Assembly: GCA_005405945.1 (NCBI GenBank)
Contig: BJHW01000001.1
Coordinates: forward strand, 5,456,001 to 5,520,000
Origin: Streptomyces violaceusniger
GTDB taxonomy: Bacteria > Actinomycetota > Actinomycetes > Streptomycetales > Streptomycetaceae
DNA length: 64,000 bases
Direction of reading: 5' to 3'
The notes below the pieces were generated by a model, which was not told the DNA's origin, did no database searches, and saw nothing but the letters and a program-made list of their open reading frames with translations. Shown one piece after another: positions 1-8,264 of this stretch (position 1 is its first letter; each line of letters opens with the position of its first letter). The position numbers and the translations under genes were made by a program.

Positions 1-4
1 CCGC

Positions 5-511
5 ATGACCGCTGCGCTGTTTTCCAGGGGCAAGGGCCGCCGCGCCGTCACCGCCGCCTGTGCTGTGTCCCTCGGGCTCGTCGCCCTCTCCGCCTGCGAC
101 AAGCCGACCCCGCTGGCAACGGTGACGGTCGGTTCGAACACCGTGACGGCCGAGGCCGGCAACGGCTGCTACGGCGACGGCAAGGACCTGAGCTCGAAGA
201 AGTTCAAGGACTGCCTGTCCGCCAAGCCCGAGCACACGATCAAGGTGACCGCCGGGGACAAGGTGCGGATCGGGGTGGACCCCGAGATCGCCAAGTCCGG
301 CTGGGGCCTGATCGCCAACAACCCGGTGATGGCCGAGGCGAGCAAGGAGACGTACCGCAGCTTCGACAGCGATACGCTCTTCGCCCGGCAGAACCCGCAG
401 ACCGGCCAGACCACGCTCGAGAAGAAGGTCACGATCACGGTCGCCGAGCTCGGCAAGAGCAGCCAGGGCGTCAAGGGCATCTGGCGCTTCACGCTGGAAC
501 GCGACTCCTGA
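5..511 (+). CDS. putative lipoprotein (DUF2771-like)
   Basis: This 168-residue protein has an N-terminal signal peptide with basic residues followed by a hydrophobic stretch, ending in a lipobox-like LSAC around residue 30. It is therefore probably a lipid-anchored extracytoplasmic protein. The mature part holds two further cysteines (near residues 54 and 69), which could form a disulfide, and is otherwise a hydrophilic beta-rich domain. It resembles the DUF2771 lipoproteins of actinomycetes from memory, but no catalytic motif is visible and its function is unknown. It precedes the menaquinone genes on the same strand, separated by a short tandem-repeat tract. Confidence 0.72.
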   Translation: MTAALFSRGKGRRAVTAACAVSLGLVALSACDKPTPLATVTVGSNTVTAEAGNGCYGDGKDLSSKKFKDCLSAKPEHTIKVTAGDKVRIGVDPEIAKSGWGLIANNPVMAEASKETYRSFDSDTLFARQNPQTGQTTLEKKVTITVAELGKSSQGVKGIWRFTLERDS

Positions 512-615
512 CGGGGCTCCTGTGACGCGGAGCTCCTATGACGGGGGCTCCTATGACGGGGGCTCCTGTGAGGGGGGCTCCTGTGAGGGGCTCTCGTGAC
601 AGAGGCTCCTGACGA
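509..615. repeat. 15-bp tandem repeat between lipoprotein gene and mqnB
   Basis: About seven imperfect copies of a unit like tgacgggggctccta follow the lipoprotein stop codon. They are GC-rich and may be part of the untranslated mRNA. No gene is seen in this gap. Confidence 0.75.
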
Positions 616-702
616 GCGGAACTCCGCGGGACGGGGCCCGGTCGCACCGGGCCACCGGCCGCCGCCCGTGACAGGGTTGTGTGTGACAGGGGGGAGTCGC
701 CC

Positions 703-1569
703 ATGCGCGTACTGATCGTCACGGCCGTACCCGCCGAGCGGGACGCCGTCGTACGGGGCGTCGGCGCCACGGCCCCCGAGGTGGCCGAACTCCCCGTCCC
801 CGGCGGGGTCCTCCACCGGCTGAGCCCGGCGCCGCCCACCGGGCCGCCGCTCACCGTGGACGTCCTGGCCGCCGGGGTCGGCCCGGCGGCCGCGGCGGCC
901 GGAACCGCCGCCGCCCTGACCGCGGCCGCGGTCGCCCGCACCCCCTACGACCTCGCCGTATCGGCCGGTATCGGCGGCGGCTTCACCACCGCGCGCCCCG
1001 TCGCCGCGGGGCCCACCACCACAGCCACGGCGCGGCCCGCCGACGCCGAGCCAGCCACCACGGCGCCGGCCAGCACAGGGTCAGCCACCACCGCGCCCGC
1101 CGCCACCGCGCACCTCGGCTCCGTCGTCGTCGCCGACGCCATCGTCGCCGCCGACCTGGGCGCCGAGACCCCCGACGGCTTCGCCGCCGTCACCGACCTG
1201 GGCTTCGGAACCGTCGAACACCTTCCGCCCGCCCCGCTCGTCGCCGCCGTCGCCGAGGCGACGGACGCCGTGCGCGGCACCGTGCTCACCGTGTCGACCG
1301 TGACCGGGAGCGCCGAACGGGCCGCCGAGCTGCTGCGCCGCCATCCGCGCGCCGTCGCCGAGGCCATGGAGGGCTTCGGCGTCGCGGAGGCCGCCGCGGC
1401 CCAGTCCGTACCCACCCTGGAAGTACGGACGCTCTCCAACGCCGTCGGACCACGCGACCGCTCGGCCTGGCGGATCGGGGAGGCGCTCGAAGCGCTCGCG
1501 GGCGCCTTCGCGACCATCGCCCCCCTCCTCGGCACCTGGACCTTTGACCCGGAAGGAACCCGGCAGTGA
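703..1569 (+). CDS. mqnB: futalosine hydrolase MqnB
   Basis: MqnB removes hypoxanthine from futalosine to give dehypoxanthinyl futalosine, a step of the futalosine route to menaquinone. The sequence has the nucleoside-phosphorylase fold signature: the start MRVLIVTAVPAERDAV, a Gly-rich SAGIGGGF near residue 90, and the conserved EAMEGFGVAEAA segment carrying the substrate-binding Glu. The ATG at 703 is preferred to one 24 bases upstream because the core beta-strand begins right there. An Ala/Thr/Pro low-complexity stretch at about residues 97-137 interrupts the fold and makes the protein (288 residues) longer than usual. The stop overlaps the GTG of mqnD, so the two are translationally coupled. 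Confidence 0.93.
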   Translation: MRVLIVTAVPAERDAVVRGVGATAPEVAELPVPGGVLHRLSPAPPTGPPLTVDVLAAGVGPAAAAAGTAAALTAAAVARTPYDLAVSAGIGGGFTTARPVAAGPTTTATARPADAEPATTAPASTGSATTAPAATAHLGSVVVADAIVAADLGAETPDGFAAVTDLGFGTVEHLPPAPLVAAVAEATDAVRGTVLTVSTVTGSAERAAELLRRHPRAVAEAMEGFGVAEAAAAQSVPTLEVRTLSNAVGPRDRSAWRIGEALEALAGAFATIAPLLGTWTFDPEGTRQ

Positions 1570-2456
1570 CTGAGCCCCTGAGCGAGCCCCTGGCTGAGCC
1601 TTTGAAGATCGCCTACTCCCCGTGCCCCAACGACACCTTCGTCTTCCACGCCTGGGCTCACGACCGCGTCCCCGGCGCGCCCGCGCTCGATGTCACCTTC
1701 GCGGACATCGACATCACCAACGGGATGGCCGAGCGCGGCGAGTTCGACGTACTGAAGGTGTCGTACGCCGTACTGCCGTGGGTGCTGGACGACTACGCGC
1801 TGCTGCCCTGCGGCGGCGCGCTCGGCCGCGGCTGCGGTCCGCTGGTGCTCACGCGGCAGGCCGGCGAGGGGCAGCGGCTCAGCGGCAAGGACCTGGCGGG
1901 GAAGACGGTCGCGGTGCCGAGCGAGCGTTCGACCGCGTATCTGCTCTTCCGGCTGTGGGCCGCCGCCGAGGTGCCGGGCGGGGTCGGCGAGATCAAGGTG
2001 CTGCCGTTCCACGCGATCATGCCCGCGGTGCGGGACGGCGAGGTCGACGCCGGGCTCGTCATCCACGAGGCCCGGTTCACCTATCAGAATTACGGGCTGC
2101 ACTGCCTGGCTGACATGGGCGAGCACTGGGAGCGGACCACCGGACTCCCGATCCCGCTCGGCGCGATCATCGCCAAGCGCTCACTGGGCGCCGAGCGGCT
2201 GCGGGAGCTCGCCGACGCCGTCCGGACGTCGGTACGGATGGCCTGGGACGACCCGGAGGCGTCGCGGGCGTATGTCCTGGAGCACGCTCAGGAGATGGAC
2301 CCGGCCGTCGCCGACCAGCACATCGGGCTGTACGTGAACGAGTTCACCGCCGACCTCGGCGAGAGCGGCTACGCCGCGGTGCGCGGGCTGCTGACCCGCG
2401 CGGCGGCCGAGGGGCTGGTACCGCCCCTCGGCCCCGGGGCGCTGGACGCGGTCTGA
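1566..2456 (+). CDS. mqnD: 1,4-dihydroxy-6-naphthoate synthase MqnD
   Basis: MqnD converts cyclic dehypoxanthinyl futalosine to 1,4-dihydroxy-6-naphthoate, the naphthoquinone precursor in the alternative menaquinone pathway. The 296-residue protein has the periplasmic-binding-protein type II fold typical of MqnA/MqnD, with the hallmark YSPCPNDTFVFHAW near residue 20, VPSERSTAYLL near 120 and GLVIHEARFTYQ near 165. Translation starts at a GTG that overlaps the mqnB stop. The first 14 residues (repeated Ser-Glu-Pro-Leu) are an extension ahead of the fold. The remaining genes of the pathway are not in this window, as is usual in Streptomyces, where they are scattered. Confidence 0.95.
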   Translation: MTEPLSEPLAEPLKIAYSPCPNDTFVFHAWAHDRVPGAPALDVTFADIDITNGMAERGEFDVLKVSYAVLPWVLDDYALLPCGGALGRGCGPLVLTRQAGEGQRLSGKDLAGKTVAVPSERSTAYLLFRLWAAAEVPGGVGEIKVLPFHAIMPAVRDGEVDAGLVIHEARFTYQNYGLHCLADMGEHWERTTGLPIPLGAIIAKRSLGAERLRELADAVRTSVRMAWDDPEASRAYVLEHAQEMDPAVADQHIGLYVNEFTADLGESGYAAVRGLLTRAAAEGLVPPLGPGALDAV

Positions 2457-2504
2457 CGCTTCGGCGAGTGGTCGCACGCCGAGCGGAGCCGGACGGGGAT
2501 CCAT

Positions 2505-2562
2505 CCGGCTCCGCTGAGCTCCGCTCCGCTGAGTTCCACTCCGCTGAGTTCCACTCCGCTGA
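2505..2562. repeat. 15-bp tandem repeat
   Basis: Four near-identical copies of ttccactccgctgag-like units lie between mqnD and the convergent cold-shock-domain gene. No gene or clear hairpin is recognised here. Confidence 0.7.
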
Positions 2563-2624
2563 CGGGATGTCGTATGCGCCGATGTATGCCGGGCCGCTCA
2601 GGTCGAACTCAGCCCGGACTCAGG

Positions 2625-3008
2625 TCAGACGTCGAGCTGGTCGGCCACCGCGCGCAGCATGCCCGCGATCTTGTGGCCGTGTGCCTTGTCCGGATAGCGG
2701 CCGCGCTCCAGCTGCTGCGTCACGTTCTCCAGCAGGGTGGTCAGGTCCTGGACGATGGACGCCAGCTCGTCCGGCTTGCGGCGCTGGGCGGCCGCCACGG
2801 AGGGAGTCGGATCGAGAACGGTGACGGACAATGCCTGATCCCCGCGATTTCCGGCCACCACGCCGAATTCCACGCGCTGCCCCGGCTTCAGTGAGTCGAC
2901 GCCTTCCGGAAGCACCGACGAGTGAACGAAGACGTCGCCACCGTCATCGCGGGAGAGAAAGCCAAAGCCCTTCTCACTGTTGAACCACTTGACCTTGCCG
3001 GTAGGCAC
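2625..3008 (-). CDS. cold-shock-domain protein with C-terminal helical extension
   Basis: The first 65 or so residues form a cold-shock domain with both RNA-binding motifs visible (GKVKWFNSEKGFGF and GDVFVHSS). About 60 further residues predicted to be helical follow (QDLTTLLENVTQQLERG). At 127 residues it is about twice the length of a simple CspA protein. The GTG start was chosen because it sits directly before the domain; an upstream in-frame ATG would add a non-conserved tail. Such proteins bind single-stranded nucleic acid. It is transcribed away from the small membrane protein at 3177. Confidence 0.88.
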   Translation of the reverse strand: MPTGKVKWFNSEKGFGFLSRDDGGDVFVHSSVLPEGVDSLKPGQRVEFGVVAGNRGDQALSVTVLDPTPSVAAAQRRKPDELASIVQDLTTLLENVTQQLERGRYPDKAHGHKIAGMLRAVADQLDV

Positions 3009-3176
3009 GTCTGTCTCGTCCTCGTCGCTCGTCGGAAAACACGGAAAAACAGCTCTCGATAGCACTACAGCGGGTCGTAAGACCCGCCACCACCAAGGCT
3101 AATGGTCCCGAGCCTGGTGACAAGACGTACCCGGGTGGTTCCTATGCGCGCTCTGGCACGGATCTACCCTGGTCCG

Positions 3177-3485
3177 GTGAGTAATGAAACCCCGCACCGC
3201 GGCGGCGCCCCCGGCCACCCCCGAGAGGCACCCCTTCCCGGCGACCGGCTCATCCGGTCCGGCGTCATCGTCTTCGCCATCGGAGCGGTGGCCACGCTCG
3301 TCACCGTCGCACCGCTCTTCCTGGGCGCGGATCCGCTGCCCTCGGTGGCGTACTTCGTGTGCATGCTGATGGGCGTGGGCTTCGCCCTCGCCGCCGTCGG
3401 GCTGCTGCGCTCCATCGCGGCACAGCGGCGGGAGGCCTCGACCGCCGCCCGGGTGTCGCGACCCCCCGTACCGCCGTCCGGGTGA
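3177..3485 (+). CDS. small two-helix membrane protein
   Basis: This 102-residue protein has two hydrophobic segments, about residues 28-48 and 55-77, separated by a short loop, with a basic C-terminal tail. It looks like an integral membrane protein with both ends in the cytoplasm. The GTG at 3177 is preferred because the preceding region is untranslated-like. No family function is recognised. It is divergent from the cold-shock gene, and the gap between them (3009-3176) presumably holds both promoters. Confidence 0.6.
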   Translation: MSNETPHRGGAPGHPREAPLPGDRLIRSGVIVFAIGAVATLVTVAPLFLGADPLPSVAYFVCMLMGVGFALAAVGLLRSIAAQRREASTAARVSRPPVPPSG

Positions 3486-3592
3486 ACCGGGCGCATCAGG
3501 TGAAACGGCCCGGGTGAGCCGGTGAGCTCGTGAACCTATGAGCCGGTCAGCCGGTGAACCCGTGACCTCATGAACCGGTGAACCCGTGACCT
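3482..3592. repeat. degenerate 18-bp repeat tract
   Basis: Units resembling ccggtgaacccgtgacct recur about five times between the convergent genes ending at 3485 and 3600. They are written in the stop- and start-codon-like words typical of the other intergenic repeats in this window. Confidence 0.6.
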
Positions 3593-3599
3593 GGGCGGA

Positions 3600-4231
3600 T
3601 CAGCCCGCCGTGCGACCGCCTATGTGGCCCGACAGCCAGGCCGGGAACGCCGTCAGATCGTCCAGTACGACATCGGCGCCGGCCGCGAGCAGCTCGTCCA
3701 TCGCGCAGGGCCCGGTGGCGACCGCCACGGACAGCGCACCGGCCGTACGGGCGCCCCGTACGTCACCCGTGTGGTCCCCGACGTACACCGTCGCCCCGTA
3801 CTCCCGCAGCGCCTCCGCCTTGGCCTCGGCCCACAGCCAGCCGATGACCGCGTCCGCCTCGATGCCCAGGTGGCTCAGGTGCAGCTTGGCGTTGGGCTCG
3901 TGCTTCGCGGTGACGACGATGGCCCGGCCGCCGGCCCGCCGCACGGCCTCGATCGCCTCCCGGGCCCCTTCATGGCCGGGGTGGGAGCGATCGCGTACTC
4001 CGGGTACAGCTCGCGGTAGAGCTCGCCCATCTCCTCGACGCGCTCATCGGGGAACCAGTGCACCAGCTCCTGCTCCAGCGGCGGGCCGAGCCGGGTGACG
4101 GCGAGGTCGGAGTCGATGTAGGTGCCGGTCCGGGCCGAGAGCGCCTCGTACGCCGCCTTGATGCCGGGCCGGGAGTCAATGAGCGTCATGTCGAGGTCGA
4201 AGCCGACGGTGAGAGCGGAGTGCGAAGACAT
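3600..4231 (-). pseudogene. HAD-superfamily hydrolase, frame broken at 3965-3968
   Basis: This is a haloacid-dehalogenase-type phosphatase (phosphoglycolate-phosphatase-like). The N-terminal frame carries motif I, FDLDMTLIDSR near residue 15, and the cap region. The C-terminal frame carries motif II/III (VVTAKHEPNAKLHL) and motif IV (YVGDHTGDVRGAR). The two halves are in different frames. Adding one base in the GGGG run (coding strand) joins them as PAMKGAREAIEAVRRAGG and restores 210 residues, so a sequencing deletion is likely. Substrate is unknown. The gene diverges from the siderophore transporter across a 75-base gap. Confidence 0.82.
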
Positions 4232-4259
4232 GCCCGCCATTGTGCCTTGGCCCACCCCA

Positions 4260-4278
4260 TACACTTAGCCTCGCCTAA
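4260..4278 (+). promoter_or_regulatory. iron-box-like site (DmdR/IdeR operator)
   Basis: The 19-mer containing ttagcctcgcctaa matches 13 of 19 positions of the IdeR/DmdR1 iron box as I recall it, including TTAG and the terminal CCTAA. It lies about 30 bases before the first permease start, so iron-replete repression of the transporter is the natural reading. Confidence 0.65.
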
Positions 4279-4306
4279 CTTCGTAGTCGACGAGCGAACG
4301 GACGCG

Positions 4307-5401
4307 ATGACCGCCGACCGGACCAGCAACCGCCCTCCCAGAGCCCCCCTGGTCCACGACACCCCGGTCCACGACACCCCGGTCCGCACCTCTTCGGCCC
4401 GCGCCTCCCTGGTCCGCCGCCGCCTCGGCTGGACGGCCGCGGCCGTCGTCGCCCTGCTGCTCGCCGCCCTGCTGAGCCTCGCCGTGGGCAGCCGCCAGAT
4501 CGCGCCGAGCGCGGTCCTGGACGCGCTGCTGCACGGCGGTTCGAGCGACGCCGCCGACATCGTGCGGTCCCTGCGGCTGCCGCGCACCCTCATCGGGCTG
4601 ATGGTCGGCGCGGCGCTCGCCATGGCGGGCACCGTGATGCAGGGCGTCACCCGCAACCCGATCGCCGACCCCGGCATCCTCGGCATCAGCCAGGGCGCCT
4701 CGGTGGGCGTGGTGCTCGCGATCGCCTTCGCCGGGGTGCACACGCTCAGCGGCTACGTCTGGTTCGCCTTCGCGGGCGCGGGGCTGGCCTCGGTCGCCGT
4801 CTACGCCATCGCCACCAGCGGGCGGGGCGGCGCGACCCCGGTCAAGCTCGCGCTCTCCGGCGCCGCGATCAACGCCCTGCTGGTGTCCGTCACGACGGGC
4901 GTGCTGACGACGAAGGCGGCGGCCCTGGATGAGTTCCGCTTCTGGCAGATCGGCTCGCTCGCCGGGCGGGACACCGGGATCGTCGCCCAGATCTGGCCGT
5001 TCCTGCTGGTCGGCACGGTGCTGGTGATCGCGGTGGCACGCGGTCTCGACGCGCTGGCGCTCGGCGAGGACGTCGCGAAGGGGCTCGGCCAGAACGTGGC
5101 TGCCGTACGGATCGTCGCGGCCCTCGGCGCCACGATCCTCACCGGCGTCGGGGTAGCCGCCGCCGGTCCGCTCGCGTTCATCGGCCTCGCGGTCCCCCAT
5201 ATCGCCCGCGCGATCGTCGGCACCGACCACCGCTGGGTGCTGCCGATGGCCGCTCTGATCGGCCCGGTGATGCTGCTGGTCTCGGATGTGGTGGGCCGGG
5301 TCGTCTTCCCGCCGAGCGAGGTCCCGGCGGGCGTGATGACCGCGCTGATCGGGGTGCCCTTCCTGGTCACGCTGGTGCGGCGGAAGGCGGTGGCTGCCTG
5401 A
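4307..5401 (+). CDS. iron-siderophore ABC transporter permease (FecCD family) 1
   Basis: This 364-residue protein has a charged N-terminus of about 45 residues followed by roughly ten membrane helices. FecCD signatures are present: MAGTVMQGVTRNPIADPGIL near residue 110 and GPLAFIGLAVPHIAR near 290, the latter being the coupling region that contacts the ATPase. It would form a heterodimeric pore with the next gene product to import ferric siderophore. It is the first gene of a three-gene operon, with the iron-box-like site immediately upstream. No substrate-binding protein gene accompanies the operon, so that component must be encoded elsewhere. Confidence 0.93.
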   Translation: MTADRTSNRPPRAPLVHDTPVHDTPVRTSSARASLVRRRLGWTAAAVVALLLAALLSLAVGSRQIAPSAVLDALLHGGSSDAADIVRSLRLPRTLIGLMVGAALAMAGTVMQGVTRNPIADPGILGISQGASVGVVLAIAFAGVHTLSGYVWFAFAGAGLASVAVYAIATSGRGGATPVKLALSGAAINALLVSVTTGVLTTKAAALDEFRFWQIGSLAGRDTGIVAQIWPFLLVGTVLVIAVARGLDALALGEDVAKGLGQNVAAVRIVAALGATILTGVGVAAAGPLAFIGLAVPHIARAIVGTDHRWVLPMAALIGPVMLLVSDVVGRVVFPPSEVPAGVMTALIGVPFLVTLVRRKAVAA

Positions 5402-5477
5402 TGACAACCATCCCCGCCCCGCTCGCGCGACCCCGTCGTCGCGACCGATCGGGCCGTGCGAAAGAAGGTGGGGCCGC

Positions 5478-6641
5478 GTGAGCGCGACGGAAAGCCGTAC
5501 CAACGTCCGTACGGTCCGCCCGGCCGGGTACGGGCTGATCCGCGTCAAGCCCAAAGGCCGTGGCGGAGGTGGCGGAGGTGGCGGAGGTGGCGGACGTGGC
5601 GGGCATGGCGGATCGTTCCTGCTGCACCGCCGCTCGGCCCTCGTCGCGCTCGGGCTGGCCCTGGCCACCACCGCCGTCGGTGTGACCTATCTGTGCGTCG
5701 GCGCGAGCTTCGTCGCCCCCGCCGACGCCGTGAAGGCCGTCCTGCACACCCAGTGGGGCCTCGGGCAGGCCACCCCGAACGATCTCGTCGTCGGCACCCT
5801 GCGGCTGCCCCGGATGACGCTCGGCCTGATGGTCGGCGCCGCCTTCGGCATCGCGGGCGCGCTGATCCAGACGGTGGCCCGCAATCCTCTCGCCAGCCCC
5901 GACATCATCGGCGTCAGCCAGGGCGCGAGCGCGGTGACCGTGGGCGCGATGACCTACGGGGTCACCTCCTTCGCCGTCCTGCCGTACCTCTCCGTCCTGG
6001 GCGGTCTCGCCGCCGCCGCGCTGGTGTACGTCTTCGCCTGGCGCGGCGGGCTCCAGGCGGCCCGCTTCGTGCTCATCGGCATCGGCTTCGCCGTCGCGCT
6101 GCGCTCGATCACCCACCTCTTCCTGACCAAGGGCGACTATCTCGTGGCCCAGCAGGCGAAGGTGTGGATGACCGGCTCGCTCAACGGACGCGGCTGGAAC
6201 GAGGCCACTCCGCTCGGCTGGGCGCTGCTGGTGCTGCTGCCCGGTGTGCTGTGGGCGGCGCGGGCGCAGCGCACGGTGTCCATGGACGACGACACGGCGA
6301 CCGCGCTGGGCGTACGGCTCGGGCGGGTGCGGCTGGGCCTGGTGGCCCTCGGCGTCGTACTCGCGTCGATGGCGACGGGCGCGGCAGGACCGGTGGACTT
6401 CGTGGCGCTGCTCGCCCCGCAGATCGCCCGCCGGATGACCCGGACCGCCCAGATCCCGCTGCTGTGCTCGGCCCTGACCGGAGCGTTCATCGTCGTCACC
6501 GCCGATCTGCTGGCCCGCAAGCTGTTCGCGCCGACCGAACTGCCGGTGGGCGTGCTGACGGCGGCGGTCGGCGCCCCGTATCTGATCCACCTGCTGCTGT
6601 CTTCCGGGGGACGCGGCCGTAAGGGAGGCACCACCGCATGA
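5478..6641 (+). CDS. iron-siderophore ABC transporter permease (FecCD family) 2
   Basis: This is the second FecCD permease, of 387 residues. It shows the family motifs IAGALIQTVARNPLASPDIIG near residue 125 and GPVDFVALLAPQIARR near 305. The GTG start follows a purine-rich stretch. A glycine-rich segment around residues 27-45 is encoded by a 9-bp tandem repeat and precedes the first membrane helix. The stop overlaps the ATG of the ATPase gene, indicating coupling. Together with the upstream permease it forms the membrane channel. Confidence 0.93.
   Translation: MSATESRTNVRTVRPAGYGLIRVKPKGRGGGGGGGGGGGRGGHGGSFLLHRRSALVALGLALATTAVGVTYLCVGASFVAPADAVKAVLHTQWGLGQATPNDLVVGTLRLPRMTLGLMVGAAFGIAGALIQTVARNPLASPDIIGVSQGASAVTVGAMTYGVTSFAVLPYLSVLGGLAAAALVYVFAWRGGLQAARFVLIGIGFAVALRSITHLFLTKGDYLVAQQAKVWMTGSLNGRGWNEATPLGWALLVLLPGVLWAARAQRTVSMDDDTATALGVRLGRVRLGLVALGVVLASMATGAAGPVDFVALLAPQIARRMTRTAQIPLLCSALTGAFIVVTADLLARKLFAPTELPVGVLTAAVGAPYLIHLLLSSGGRGRKGGTTA
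5560..5610 (+). repeat. 9-bp in-frame repeat encoding poly-Gly
   Basis: Four copies of ggtggcgga-like units and two diverged ones sit inside the second permease gene and encode an unstructured Gly/Arg segment before the first helix. Confidence 0.8.
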
Positions 6642-7525
6642 CCGCTTCGGCGTCCACAACGGGAACGAGCCCGGAGCCCGGTCCGGCGGAAGCCGCTTCC
6701 GTGAACCGGCCGAACCTGGTGAACCGGCCGAACCGGCTCACCGCGCGCGAGCTGACCCTCGCCTACGAGGACCGCACCGTCGTGGACGGGCTGGACCTGG
6801 AGATACCCGACGGCGAGGTCACGGTGATCGTCGGCCCCAACGCCTGTGGCAAGTCCACCCTGCTGCGCGCCCTGGGGCGGCTGCTGCGGCCGCGCGGCGG
6901 CGCCGTGCTCCTCGACGGCACGGACCTCGCGCGCATCCCGACGAAGAAGATCGCCCAGTCCGTGGGGCTGCTTCCGCAGAGCCCCGTCGCACCCGAGGCG
7001 ATCACCGTCGCCGATCTCGTCTCCCGTGGCCGCCAGCCGCATCAGCGGTGGTGGCAGCAGTGGTCGGAGGAGGACGAACGGGCCGTCACGGACGCCATGG
7101 AGCGCACGGACGTGACGGCGCTCGCCGACCGCCCGGTGGACGAGCTGTCGGGAGGACAGCGGCAGCGCGTATGGATCGCGATGGCGCTCGCGCAGGAGAC
7201 CGACCTGCTGCTGCTGGACGAGCCGACGACGTACCTGGACATCTCCCACCAGGTGGAGGTGCTTGACCTGGTCCGCCAGCTCAACCACGAACGCGGCCGT
7301 ACGGTCGTCGCCGTCCTGCACGACCTCAACCAGGCCGCCCGCTACGCCGACCACCTGATCGCGATGAAGGACGGCCGCATCGTGGCACGCGGCCGCCCAG
7401 GGGACATCGTCACGGCGGACCTGGTGCACGAGGTCTTCGGCCTCGACTCGGTGGTCGTCCCGGACCCGGTGACCGGCAGCCCCCTGGTCGTCCCGGGCAC
7501 GCCTTGGCAGGCCGAGCGGAACTGA
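6638..7525 (+). CDS. iron-siderophore ABC transporter ATP-binding protein
   Basis: This 295-residue cytoplasmic ATPase is of the FepC/FhuC type. It has Walker A (GPNACGKSTLLRAL near residue 68), the Q-loop (GLLPQSP), the ABC signature (ELSGGQRQRVWIAMALAQ near 170), Walker B (LLLLDEPTTYLD near 190) and the switch His (AVLHDLNQAARYADHL). It powers import through the two upstream permeases, with which it shares an operon (4-base overlap). The first 35 residues form a low-complexity leader. The gene is followed by a long repeat tract with no further transporter gene. Confidence 0.95.
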   Translation: MTASASTTGTSPEPGPAEAASVNRPNLVNRPNRLTARELTLAYEDRTVVDGLDLEIPDGEVTVIVGPNACGKSTLLRALGRLLRPRGGAVLLDGTDLARIPTKKIAQSVGLLPQSPVAPEAITVADLVSRGRQPHQRWWQQWSEEDERAVTDAMERTDVTALADRPVDELSGGQRQRVWIAMALAQETDLLLLDEPTTYLDISHQVEVLDLVRQLNHERGRTVVAVLHDLNQAARYADHLIAMKDGRIVARGRPGDIVTADLVHEVFGLDSVVVPDPVTGSPLVVPGTPWQAERN

Positions 7526-8264
7526 GCCGCGCAGGGCGCGGGCGCACCGGGGCCGGGGCCGGGGGCTGGGCCGGGGCTGGGGGCTGGGGGCTGGGCCCCG
7601 CGCTTTCTTGGGCTGAGACCCCACCCCCGGGGACGGCGCCCCGCGCGGGGCCGGGGGAGCACCCGGCGTATGCCGCGCGGGGTTGGGGCGAGCGCCCCGC
7701 GTGCCCCGGGCCTGGCTGAGGCGAGCGCTCCGCGTTCCCCGGGCCCAGACGCCTCGCACCCCGGGGGTCAGGCGCTTCGCGCCCCGGGACAGACACCCCG
7801 CAGCCCCGGGCCAGACACCCCGCGAGTCGGGACAGACACCCCGCACTCCGAGGGCAGACGCCTCGCACGTCGGCAAAGACGCCCGCACCCCGGCGGCAGA
7901 CGCCCCGCGCTCGAGCCCAAACGCCCCGCACCCCGGGCCAGACACCCCGCAGCCCCGACGGCAGACGCCCCGCGCTCGAGCCCAAACGCCCCGCACCCCG
8001 GGCCAGACACCCCGCAGCCCCGACGGCAGACGCCCCGCGCTCGAGCCCAGGCGCCCCGCACCCCGGCGGCAGACGCCCCGCGCGTCGGGCCCAGACGCCA
8101 CGTGCGTCGGGCACGAGGGTGCAGGGTGCAGGGAGGGTGCTCTGCGGGCCCGGGGACGGGCGCCCCTGCGTGCCGGCTAAGGCCGCGCCCGCGCCTTCCT
8201 CCGGCTTCCGGCTTCCGATTCGGCCTTCGGCCTTCGGGCTTGAGCCGCCCCGGGCGGCCCCGCG
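7526..8264. repeat. 739-bp gap with degenerate 22-bp repeats and a 65-bp higher-order repeat
   Basis: No gene is credible here although long open frames exist on both strands, a consequence of the base bias. From about 7728 to 8112 the DNA is built of units of about 22 bp containing acaccccgcagcccc or close variants. Between 7896 and about 8050 three such units combine into a 65-bp period (copies beginning at 7896, 7961 and 8026) that is almost perfectly conserved. The flanks (7526-7640 and 8115-8260) are simple G/C-rich repeats. The two neighbouring genes converge on this tract. Confidence 0.8.

Noticed and set aside
6137..8101. Very long open frame on the minus strand across the ABC genes and repeat tract
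   Set aside because: It is antisense to three clear genes, is built of Arg/Gly/Pro repeats and has no conserved motif; it is a by-product of high GC.
7896..8110. Possible CRISPR array
   Set aside because: Units are contiguous and degenerate with no unique spacers, and no cas gene is nearby.
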